Source of the DNA: Lucinisca nassula
Lineage: Eukaryota; Mollusca; Bivalvia; Lucinida; Lucinidae
Assembly (NCBI GenBank): GCA_963580285.1
Contig: OY757023.1
Location: 129,984,027-130,048,026, forward strand
DNA length: 64,000 nt
Reading direction: 5' to 3'
The stretch's first letter is position 1. Each line of letters opens with the position of its first letter. Below the pieces are notes generated by a model. The model was not told the origin of the DNA. It was given only the letters and a program-made list of their open reading frames with translations, and searched no databases. This document shows, one piece after another, positions 8,985-17,950 of this stretch. The translations under genes and the position numbers were made by a program.

Positions 8985-9765
8985 TTCCCCGGGCGTCTGT
9001 CTGTATGTATGTCTGTCTGTCTGTCTGTCCGTCTGTCTATCCGCGTGTCAAAATCGTGTCCGCTCTATCAGAGCTATCTTCATGATACTTCGAGGTGATG
9101 TAGCGCATATTATGTCGAGGTTACAGTCCACTAAATATTTAAGGAGTTATGCCCCTTTCAAAAATTTGGTGAAATGTTTCGTTTCCGGATAATTCCTCTC
9201 CAGTTTTCACAGGATCAAGCTAAAACTTGGTAGATAGTAAGACTGCGAGGTTGTGTAGTGCATATTGTTTCGAGGTTACGATCCATCAAATATTTACAGA
9301 GTTATGCCCATTTGAATATTTCTGTCACCGTTTCGTTTCAGGCTAACTTCTCTTACATTTGACATTTGATCAAGCTGAAACTTGAATTTTTCATTTCTGG
9401 ATAACTCCTACAGTTTTTAAGGGATGAAGCTGAAAATTGGTAGATAGTAAGACAATGAGATGTTGTAGCACATGTTATTTCGAGGTTACGGTCAACCAAA
9501 TATTTACAGAGTTATGCCACTTTGACATTGTTAACTTTTTGGTTTCCTTATAACTTCTACAGTTTTCAAGTGATCAAGCTGACACTTGGTAGATAGTAAG
9601 ACTATGAGGTTGTGTAGCGCATATTGGTTCGCGGTTACGGTCCATCAAATATTGACAAAGTTATGCCCCTTTGAATATTTTGGTCAATATTTCATTTCTG
9701 GCTTATCTGACATTTTACATTCGATCAAGTTGAAACTTGAAATATAGTTAGACCATGATGTGAAG
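8985..9765. repeat. tandem repeat, about four ~155-200 bp units
   Basis: A run of GTCTGTCTGTC-type microsatellite opens the array. Units repeat GAGTTATGCCCCTTT(G), TTTCGTTTC(C/A)GG, GATCAAGCTGA(A)ACTTGG and GGTAGATAGTAAGAC. No coding frame is maintained across units. Confidence 0.75.
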
Positions 9766-10184
9766 TGGAGCAGTGAATATTGTTAGGACCCCACTCTGGC
9801 CATAACATAATGCTTGTGTCCATGTGTTTGTCACAACTTTACCAAAAAACTCAACCTTGCCATACTCCTTTGACACTTCACACACATACTTGATGATGAT
9901 GATTTCGTGTTTAACGACGCGGCAACCATCTTTGTGGGTTATAAGCATCAAGCGGTTAATGGTTAAACGGCATGAAGAATTATGAGGATATTAAAAGTAC
10001 AAAAGACAGTATGATATTTATTAAAATCTGAAACAGTTAAATCTTATGAAAAATTCCACTATCTTTTAAGAATAAAATAATATTATCAACATGTACATTT
10101 ATTGATATCTTTACAGCCCCATAGAATATTGTGACCATTGAAGTCGCCAACTAATAGATATGGCGATGGAAGTTGTCTCAGCAA
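9766..10184. other. no gene seen
   Basis: Spacer. Part (about 9895-9960) has ATTTCGTGTTTAACGACGCGG, resembling a SINE tail (AACGNCG-TTTAA) on minus, but no tRNA head was found. Confidence 0.4.
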
Positions 10185-10643
10185 TGAGTCAAGATGTTAG
10201 GGCTCTCACCTCTGTGGTTCTTTGATTATTTGTGTTCACGGAGATGTTACACTGATGAGTTAGGAGGCCTTCATGCGGACTGAACAAATTATTTGTCTAA
10301 ATCGCGACGGAAGTAAGGGCGAGGATTGTGGCCACGTAAAATCGATTTAAGCCCCCCAGAGGAAATCTTTCCACTGACCTTCCAAGGCGGTTCTTCTGTG
10401 GCGATTTATTTATGTTGGTGTTTGTTACTTACTGTGTGTACCACTTGTGTCTTTTTATTTTGGATGGCCATATGGTTATTTGTGGGAAAGTCACTGTCCT
10501 TATGGCCTTCCTTTGTTAAGGTTTCCATTATGGTCTGGTCCCTGAATGTTAGTGTTTCTTTCCCTTTGGTGTCTTTGATGAGTGGAGTAAGTTAATTGTA
10601 TCGATTCCTGATCTTTGTTTTACTTCTACTTTTCATGTAAATA
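10185..10643 (+). mobile_element. 5'-truncated copy of the Naiad 3' region
   Basis: Same sequence as the 3' untranslated region of the Naiad element at 11370-11979, but in the opposite orientation, ending GTTTTACTTCTACTT. With 11370-11780 it makes an inverted pair, tail to tail, around 10644-11369. Truncated and inverted copies are usual for Penelope-like elements. Confidence 0.75.
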
Positions 10644-10671
10644 TCAATCAGCATCAGACGACCTGCATCGG

Positions 10672-10936
10672 GGCAGGGAGAAATAGATGGTGCTTCGGCG
10701 CAGAGCTGAAACTGGCCACACATCAGTATTGGTAAACCGCTTAGGACTAAACCTGCCCAGGCAAAGTGGTGTGAGTCAGACCGTCCAATGCATATAGGCC
10801 TTTTGGTTTCATTGGGCGGCAGGGCTTGAGATGTCATTTCATCTCAATGTCGGATAAAAGTCCCACAAAATTCAAGGCCACGTCTCCAAAGTGATCTAAA
10901 TAGTGTTGACGCGGACGTTAAACCTCACTTCAAACA
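10672..10936 (+). repeat. SINE-like repeat family A, near-complete copy
   Basis: Runs from GAAATAGATGGTGCTTCGG to GACGTTAAACCTCACTTCAA; includes TGTCGGATAAAAGTCCCAC and TTTCATTGGGCGGCAGGGC. Confidence 0.75.
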
Positions 10937-11369
10937 AACAGCAAAGTACAAGAACTATAACTCTTGCGTTTAAACTTTTTGAGTTATTTCCCTTGGAAGT
11001 TTGTCGGTCATAAAATTGTCCGCTCTTTACCATAGAAACATTCAAGCAATCTTCACGAGTATGAGTGAGTGTTTGAGTTTTACGTCTCACCAACAGCTGA
11101 GGTCATACAGAGACGGGACCGCGGTTTAATGACCCGTCCGAAAGTCTGGAAAATCCCGGGATAGATCCTGCGACCCCTGGTTTACAAGGCGATTAGCATT
11201 ACCACTACACCACAGAGGCTTCCTGCTATCTTCACGAAACTTCATATAAATATCAGTCAACATTAGACTACGGACAGAGCGCAAGGAGTATAACTCTTGC
11301 ATTTATGCTTTTTGAGTTATTTTCTTGGAAGTTTGTCCTACATAAAATCGAGTCCGCTCTATAGCTTGA
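10937..11369. repeat. decayed tandem repeat, two units split by a SINE
   Basis: TAACTCTTGCGTTTA...TTTTTGAGTTATTTCC(C) and a second similar unit (TAACTCTTGCATTTATGC) lie either side of the SINE at 11059-11227. The same unit type recurs at 16990-17250, beyond the 5' side of the Naiad element. Confidence 0.6.
11059..11227 (-). mobile_element. tRNA-derived SINE with 10-bp target duplication
   Basis: On minus: head GCCTCTGTGGTGTAGTGG, B-box-like GGTCGCAGGATC, middle AGACTTTCGGACGGGTC, tail GAGACGTAAAACTCAAAC. ATCTTCACGA occurs at 11049-11058 and again at 11228-11237, a clean target-site duplication. Same family as 31775 and 63508. Confidence 0.85.
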
Positions 11370-11639
11370 AAAGTAGAAGTAAAACAAAGATCAGGAATCG
11401 ATACAGTTAACACTCCACCCATCAAAGACACCAAAGGGGAAGAAACACAAACATAAAGCGACCAGACCATAATGGAAACCTAAACAAAGGAAGGCCATAA
11501 GGACAGTTACTTTCCCACAAAATGGCCAAATGGCCATCCAAAATAAAAAGACACAAGTGATAGATACAGTAAGTAAAAACAACAATATAAATAAACCGCA
11601 ACAGAAGAACCGCCTTGGAACGTTCAGTGGAAAGAATTT

Positions 11640-11661
11640 CACTGGGGGGGGGGGGGGGGAG
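11640..11661. repeat. poly-G tract
   Basis: Run of about 17 G inside the Naiad 3' region. The related copies at 10350 and 14428 have only GGGGGG-type runs on the corresponding strand, so this is a local expansion. Confidence 0.7.
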
Positions 11662-11979
11662 CGGGCTTAAATCGATTTTACATGGCCATAATCCTCGCCC
11701 TTACCTCTGTCGCTGTGTACACTAATTTTGTTTAGTCCGCATGAAGGCTTCCTAACTCATCAGTGTAACATCGAGGAAATACAAATAAAAAAACTACAGA
11801 GATTAAACAAGGTTGAGGACTCGACAGCATACAACAGAATTGCTGGAGCAAAAGAAAACCAACAGTTAGACTCCGAGGGGCCCGACCAAAGACGGAGCAT
11901 CAAGCGTCAACCAACATAAAGAATACTGAAATAAAATAAAATTCCATTTATGTTTTTACGCTGGAACCGTCATATAATC

Positions 11980-12672
11980 TTAAGCCCGACCCACCGGTGT
12001 GCAATCAAAGAGGGAAGCAAAGTTGCCAACTGTGATTGGGTTAACCACCATGCATGCAGTCTGTTTTATAACATGTATGTTGTACCCAATCTTTATATAT
12101 CGACGAACGATTTTACGAAATTGGGTTCTAAAGTCATTACAGTCAAGTATTTTTCTAAATTTATATACTAAGTCACAATAGAATTCGGGTTCCGATAGGC
12201 CTTGTTGCAGAAGTGTTTTGAGTCCCACATTGAATTTTGAAACCAAATCAGAATGACGTCTATAAAACTTAGCAAAGGCTTTACGTAGCTTATGATACCG
12301 ATACCCCTGAGTAAGAAGTTTAGCGTTTAATAACTTATTACGAGTGTTGAAGTCGGATACATGACTAGACACTCTAGCGAATCGAATTAACTGCGAAATA
12401 TAAACCCCGTACGATGTCGCACGAGGAACATTGCCGTCCAAAAAAGGAAAATTTACAATAATTTACAATCTCGAAATAAAAACCATCACATTTATCATAA
12501 ATTTTGCAAGAAACAAATCCATCTACAATAGATAAATGTAAATCCAAAACGGGGGCCTCGGTATCAGAGGATTTTGCCTTGTTTAACTGAAGTTCTAGGG
12601 GATACATCTGACTGATCAAACCATCAAAGTAAGTATTATCAATATTTAATAAATCATCTACATATATAGAAG
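11980..12672 (-). pseudogene. Naiad reverse transcriptase, C-terminal part
   Basis: Begins STSIYVDDLLNIDN, the RT motif C with catalytic Asp pair, and ends FDCTPVGRA before TAA. Includes LQLNKAKSSDTEAPVLDLHL and, after a frame change, YGVYISQLIRFARVSSH. The frame break near 12450-12470 is a short tandem duplication (AATTTACAAT twice on +). The segment continues directly from 14004 if the mariner and one TA are removed. Confidence 0.85.
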
Positions 12673-12674
12673 TA

Positions 12675-14002
12675 CGAGGACTGTTCAAATATGAATGCAA
12701 GTAGAACGTTTTCTCATGCACTGATGCGAAAATCACGTGAAAATAAATATCACAGCGTAGAAAAACATTTTACCTATACATTGATACCAAACCTGTTAAA
12801 ATCCGTCCACTCTAGCCATGTATATCGTTCGATAAACACTGTCTGCTCTTGTATACTAATACAAAACATGGATGGAAGAAAGTCAAGAGTACGCCGTTGA
12901 AATACGGTCCTATATTAAGAATCGTTGTATTCTTGGTATACGGTGCAAAGACATTTTTGATGAAATATGTTCAGTTTATGGGCATAATGAAATGTCTTTT
13001 CCGACAGTTTTTCGTTGGTGTAAGAAATTCAGCTGTGGACTAGGCTCAATAGAAGATGCACCACATGATCGTCGGCCGAAAAGAGCAACATCTGCCAAGA
13101 TGGTTGCTAGAGTGAAAGAAATAGTTGCTACCAATGCACGATACACCACTAGGCAAATAGCTAGTATTGTTGACATCTCATTAGGAGCAGCTCATACAAT
13201 TCTGAAACGGGATTTGAAAATGAGTAAGATCTGTTCTAGATGGATTCCCCATCTGTTGACAGATGAGCAGAAAAAGACACGCGTTCAGTGCGCCAAGAAG
13301 TTGCTTAAAAAGTTTCCAAATTACAATCACAGGTGACGAGACATGGGTTCACTTTTTTGTGCCAAAACGAAAGATGCAGAACAAAATATGGGCAACAAAG
13401 TATTGCAAAAGACCATGCATTGCAAAGCGGACCATGAGCGTCAAGAAGTGAGTATGCCATATTCTTTTCAAATCAGGGCCCTGCTATTCAGATTGTTGTG
13501 CATAAAGACAAATCTGTAAATGCGAAGTTTTACAAGAATACAGTTCTTCGATAATTGAAGAAATATTTCAAAGAACGAAGACCCGCAACTGGTTTGGCCA
13601 ATGTCAGATTGCTACATGGCAATGCGTCATCGCACAAGGCTTTCATTGTGCAAGACTATCTGAAGCAGGAAAACGTTGAGCTCCCTCACCCCCCCCCCCC
13701 CCCCCCCCCCGTATTCCCCTGACCTTGCCCCGTGTGACTTCTTTTGTTCCCGCGGCTGAAAAAATACATTTCTGGTCGAAAATGTGTACAGCGCAAACAC
13801 CTCGGTTCTGCAATATTCCAGTGCCTTCATAGTATACCTCGAAAAGACTACCAAAATGCATTCAATGATTGGATCAGAAGACTGAAAGTTTGAATATTTG
13901 TTAAAGGGGAATACTTTTAGGGGACAAAATAAATTTTTCATCGAAATCTATCACGGAATCATTTTTATGTGCTTAGTTGCATTCATATTTGAACAGTCCT
14001 CG
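12675..14002 (+). mobile_element. mariner transposon, full-length but inactive
   Basis: Bounded by inverted ends CGAGGACTGTTCAAATATG and CATATTTGAACAGTCCTCG with TA duplications at 12673-74 and 14003-04. About 1.33 kb, the usual mariner size. It lies in the RT gene of the Naiad element. Excising it with one TA leaves the RT reading frame intact (…AFSSTSIYVDD…), so it entered a still-coding stretch. A related copy is at 48303-49828 on minus. Confidence 0.92.
12859..13900 (+). pseudogene. mariner transposase (DD34D), broken
   Basis: The first open stretch (12872-13336) has the N-terminal helix-turn-helix region (FRWCKKFSCG, DRRPKRATSAKMVARV, TTRQIASIVDISLGAAHTIL) and LTDEQKKTRVQCAKKLL. A frame change follows near 13325, then GDETWVHFF with the first catalytic Asp. 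The second motif reads HGNASSHKAF, so the usual Asp of HDNASSH is Gly. The third, YSPDLAPCDFF, is kept but preceded by a 22-C tract (13689-13710) in place of the short HPP region. Frameshifts and a lost catalytic residue make it non-functional. Confidence 0.9.
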
Positions 14003-14003
14003 T

Positions 14004-14397
14004 AGAACTAAAAGCTTCAATAATTTCAGATTAGTTATTAATGGAAAGCGACAACATGAAGTCTCTTTCATAAGAATAGAATAACAGATCAGCCACAAGA
14101 GGTGCGCAATTCGTACCAATCGGAATACACACAATTTGTCTAAATAACTTAGTACCGAAACTAATATAAATATTGTCAAGTAGAAAGGTGAGGGCATCAC
14201 ACACTTTTTGACATGACCAAAGGGTATAATTCTTATGCTCTTTAGAAGTGAAAAATGCATTTCTGACATTACATGCAAGATAGAGAGAATCTTCTCTGTG
14301 AAAAGCCCATTCAATTAAATCATTAAGCTTTTCTTTTATAAGATTATGAGGAAGTGTAGTGTAAAGAGTTGAAAAATCGTAAGTAGACAGACTTGAA
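14004..14397 (-). pseudogene. Naiad reverse transcriptase, central part
   Basis: Encodes SLSTYDFSTLYTTLPHNLIK, then WSCQKVCDALTFLLDNIYI and IGTNCAPLVADLL, the palm region before motif C. A TAA replaces the expected Gln codon in SINN-stop-SEIIEAF just before the mariner insertion point. Confidence 0.85.
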
Positions 14398-14703
14398 AAA
14401 TCCACGTAAAATCGATTTAAGCCCCCCAGTGGAAATCTTCCACTGACCGTTCCAAGGCGGCTCTTCTGTGGCGATTTATTTATGTTGTTGTTTGTTGCTT
14501 GCTGTGTGTGTCACTTGTGTCTTTTAGTTTTGGATGGCCAAATGGCCATTTTGTGGGAAAGTAACTGTCCTTATGGCCTTCCTTTGTTAAGGTTTCCATT
14601 GTGGTCTGGTCGCTTAATGTTTGTATTTCTTTCCCTTTGGTGTCTTTTATGGGTGGAGTAAGTTAATTGTATCAATTCCTGATCTTTGTTTTACTTCTAC
14701 TTT
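14398..14703 (+). mobile_element. Naiad 3'-region copy inserted in the Naiad RT gene
   Basis: Reads from CACGTAAAATCGATTTAAG to GTTTTACTTCTACTTT, the 3' end of the same family, in the opposite orientation to its host. GAA occurs on both sides (14395-97, 14704-06). Removing the insert and one GAA rejoins RAS-SLSTYDF in frame. Confidence 0.8.
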
Positions 14704-15425
14704 GAAGCACGAAAACGTCTGGATTTCAATTTATTTAAAACCTCATTCGAATTTTTTATAGATCAAAACAGATTTCTTCCTGATCTTTCAAAGACTTGAT
14801 CACTTTATTTAATCACATGCGTTTTAATAGCAGTAAGACAAGAAGTTAATAATTTAGAAAGTTCCGTGGTAGTGCAAGGGCTAGAATTTGCAATAAACCG
14901 TGCTTTATAAGGTTTTTTTAAGACGTTTTGGTAACCAGCATAGCCTAGGAAGCTTGTCTTGGCCTTCTGTAACACACACTGCAAACTTGGTGGCTGAATG
15001 ACAAATACGTTCATCTACTATAGCTCTCCCTTCAGCTAAAGGCTGAAGTTTATAGGCCTTAGTACCACCAAGTTCCTGCTTAAGCGTGTTAACAAAGTGG
15101 AGCCGTCACACAACGACGACGTTGTTAGCGGCCTTGTCTGCAGGGGCCAAAACAAACTTCTTATGAAATTCTTGAATACCTATTTTAAGATGACGTAAAG
15201 ACGTCTTAGGCTTAGGAGGTAATAAGTTAGTATATTGAGAATAGAAAGAAATGCGTTTTTTCACTAGTTTTAAAATGCTAAGTTTCCAGTCCTTAAGGGC
15301 TTTATGCTCAACATACTCTCGCTTACACCATCGATTACCAAATTCATTCAAGGCAGCCGCGATTTCATCTCTACATTTACTGAAATCAATTTTAGAAGGA
15401 AACCGATATTTCGGTCCTTTAGAAA
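14704..15425 (-). pseudogene. Naiad reverse transcriptase, N-terminal part
   Basis: Translates in pieces: KIDFSKCRDEIAAALNEFGN, KFVLAPADKAANNVVVV, TGA at 15106-15108, then RLHFVNTLKQELGGTKAY, a frameshift near 14890, KARFIANSSPCTTTELSKLL. A further TGA at 14763-14765 replaces the Trp of LFWSIKNS, which is an ordinary nonsense change, unlike the TGA codons at Cys positions. Confidence 0.82.
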
Positions 15426-16139
15426 TTATATTCCTTGCCTAGAATCAGGAATAATTTTCAAGTTGCAAGTAATTACATGACCAGCAGCAGGATAGCAATA
15501 CATTGAGTTTTTACAATCACATGAATCAGGAGTATTAGTAGCAATATCAAGATCTGAATCAAGTTTATTGAAATTAAAAATGATAGATCTAACAGGCTTG
15601 TTATATTTATAGCAAATTATAGGTGTTTCAGTATTCTGAAAATAAGCAGGAATGGAAGAAAGCACCGAGCTCTCACGAAAAATACTGGGCAAATCTATAA
15701 AATCCATACCCTTTTTAATGAAGGATAATTTGAAGAAATGGCGTTTATGATTTATTTCAGAATCAATATAAGGACGGAGAGTATGCTGAGTATAGGCTCT
15801 AGTTAAGAGAGCCGTATCATATAACTGATTAGAACTATCCTAGAATATTTTCGCCTCGGTGTCCAGAAGACGTAAAACAGAAACGGGTAATGAACTTAGA
15901 AATGAAAGCATAGAGTGGCGTCCATGATTTAATAATATAATTGACAGTCACTTCAGTCTAGTATTGTTTCGTTTATAAGCGCGTAATTTACGTTTATAGT
16001 TCCCATTTTTCCTGGTGCCGTGAGATCTAGTTCTGCGTTTTCGACATTCCAGGGGCGAGAAAAAATCAAAGGTCGGCATTTTGGAAATATTATCCTCATG
16101 ATACATGTTGTCATTAAATCCCAGTGGAAAAGGGGTCTG
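15426..16139 (-). pseudogene. Naiad linker with CxC motif
   Basis: Same frame as the endonuclease. It holds a basic stretch (KRRTRSHGTRKNGNYKRK), TGA at 15948-15950, TAG at 15840-15842, and then a CDC motif at 15513-15521 followed by HVITCNLKII. The CxC motif between endonuclease and RT is diagnostic of the N-terminal-endonuclease Penelope-like clade. Confidence 0.85.
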
Positions 16140-16662
16140 TTAAGATTTAATCCATTTCAGTTCAGCCTCATGCCTTTTGATAATTTTGAATCTAGATGTA
16201 GAATTTGCATCGTAATAAAGTGTTTCCACTGCTTGTATAACAATGTTATTTACAGAATGACCTGTACGTCGAAAGTGACGGTACAAGAAAGTGTCAGTTT
16301 TCTTAGGCTTAATCATTCTACGATAATGTTCGTTTAATCTAGTTTTAAGCATGTGGTTAGTTTGACCGACGTACTGCATATTACAGTTTGCAGCACGTCA
16401 TGTAATTAGATAAATTAAATCTGTAGACTGTCATGTCAAATCAGACATGTTAACTACAGAGAAGCGTCTACGGTTTACAGATGAAGTGACGGTAGACGCA
16501 GTGCTTAAATGCGAACAACATATGCACTTCTTGGCATTGCCCTTAGAAATACTAGGATACATTCCACTTCTTTTCCGCGGATTAGTATATTTTCAAAGGA
16601 TTGGTGACTTGAGAGGAGATAGTCTAATACGAAGATTATTTTAAATTATTGGCATTGCCTGC
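16140..16662 (-). pseudogene. Naiad N-terminal GIY-YIG endonuclease with in-frame TGA
   Basis: Cys-rich N-terminus (KKCICCSHL), then a GIY-YIG module: LIYLIT-TGA-RAANCNMQYVGQT, TRLNEHYRR, HFRRTGHS and a late WIK. TGA codons at 16431-33 (DLT-x-QST) and 16398-400 (LIT-x-RAAN) fall where Penelope-like endonucleases have zinc-binding Cys; a third TGA is at 16593-95 (PIL-x-KYTNP). Possible start ATG at 16660-62 is followed eight codons later by a TAA at 16641-43, so the copy is not translatable as it stands. Confidence 0.82.
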
Positions 16663-17250
16663 TCCATTGAGATTAACTGAAGTTACAGAAGACAAATTTA
16701 AGGGTCTGACCATACCGAAGGCAACATAATATTAAAGTTCTTAACAGAATGGGGAATCCGTACAGAAGAAGCAGAGTGTAAGCTAAGAGGTGATATTGAT
16801 ACTCATGTGGGCTTATAATGTTTTGATACCGTCAAAACTAAAGCGATCTTCATACGGTCATTAAGTAAAACAGCATATACAATTACTGAAGATAATTCCC
16901 TCGAACAGAAGGAAGGTACAACAAAAGCCCACAAAACATCTTTGTCTACTTAAAGTCCAGGGATGTCAAACAAGACACCGTTCAAGATATCGCTATGAAA
17001 CATATGAATATCATTCAGCAGTGGACAACGTGCAAAGCGCAATAACTATAACTGTTGTATTTATACTTTTTGAGTTATTTCCCCTGGAAATCTGTCCGTC
17101 ACAAAATTGTATCCGTTGTATAACTTGAAAGCCTTTCAAGATATCTTCATGGAACTTCATATAAATATCAATCCGCAGTACACGACATGCAAAGAGCAAG
17201 AACCATAAATCTTGCATTTATACTTTTCGAGATATTAGCTTTAGAAATTC

Positions 17251-17535
17251 GTGGCTTGAAGAAATAGATGGACTGCATGATGCTTCCATGCAGAGCTGAA
17301 ACTGACCGCACACGAGCACTGGTAAACCGCTTAGAGGATCTAAGCTTGCCTAGGCATAGCGGTGCGAGTCGGTCCGTCTATGCTTATAACCCTTTTGGTT
17401 TCATTGGGCGACAGGGCTTGAGACGTCATTTCATTTCAAAGTCGGGTAAAAGTCCCACAAAATTGAAAGCAACGTCTCCAAAATGACATATACAGTATTG
17501 ACGGGGACGTTAAACCTCAAATCAACCAACCAACT
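17251..17535 (+). repeat. SINE-like repeat family A, full copy
   Basis: GAAGAAATAGATGGACTGC to GACGTTAAACCTCAAATCAA. It retains AGCACTGGTAAACCGCTT and GTCGGGTAAAAGTCCCAC. The CAA-rich end supports SINE-like orientation. Confidence 0.8.
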
Positions 17536-17557
17536 TGAACTGACGCTTAAAAGTAGT

Positions 17558-17710
17558 GATGGCAATGATCAGGAATCGATAAACCCAGACGCCAAAGGGA
17601 AACAAACATGAAGTGAACATCAACAGCTGTATGACAACAATAGCGCCAAGCAAAAAGGACAGTCACTTTCCCACATAATGGCCGATTGGCTATTCAAAAC
17701 AAAAATATAC
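17558..17710 (-). mobile_element. diverged Naiad 3'-end fragment
   Basis: GATCAGGAATCGATAAACC, CGCCAAAGGGAAACAAACA and AGGACAGTCACTTTCCCAC match the family's 3' region with deletions. Borders approximate. Confidence 0.55.
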
Positions 17711-17950
17711 ACCTTAAAAACACACCTTATAACTTTAACCCCCTTGAACCCAACGTTTATATAGTAAAGCTGGGGTTTACAGGGGTAAACCTTATTTTTC
17801 TCATTTCTGCTCTAAAATAGAGTGTGGGTACTCGTTAGAACCGCCTCGTTGGTTCTAGCGAGTAACCACAATCTATAATTTAGAGCGAAATAGGAAAAGT
17901 ATCACGTTTTTTTTTTCTTTAAACTTTCGTTGTTTTCGTTGGTAATATTA

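Larger units (their letters stand above)
11370..16990 (-). mobile_element. Naiad-type Penelope-like retroelement, degraded and interrupted
   Basis: The domain order on minus is a Cys-rich N-terminus, a GIY-YIG endonuclease (about 16500-16140), a linker with a CxC motif (15513-15521), then reverse transcriptase with YVDD (12653-12664) and a 3' region ending AAGTAGAAGT on +. An N-terminal endonuclease plus CxC linker is the permuted layout published for Naiad elements. The copy is dead: TAA at 16140, TAG at 15840, TAA at 15426, frameshifts near 15430, 14890 and 12455, and insertions at 14398-14703 and 12675-14002. Several in-frame TGA codons sit at expected Cys positions. The 5' limit near 16990 is a guess, where tandem-repeat sequence begins. 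Confidence 0.85.

Noticed and set aside
10248..10290. hammerhead core CTGATGAG in the Naiad 3' region
   Set aside because: Lacks a stem II and GAAA at the right distance. Naiads are reported to lack canonical hammerheads, so I do not call it.
11391..11979. SECIS element in the Naiad 3' region
   Set aside because: Several ATGA words with short stems (for example near 11955 and 10576) but none has the paired GA, helix length and apical AA together. Needs a SECIS search on a consensus.
13689..13710. poly-C tract as sequencing gap or assembly artefact
   Set aside because: Could be, but surrounding mariner sequence is continuous and HPP codons (CAC CCC CC) are a plausible seed for expansion. Left as a real tract pending long-read check.
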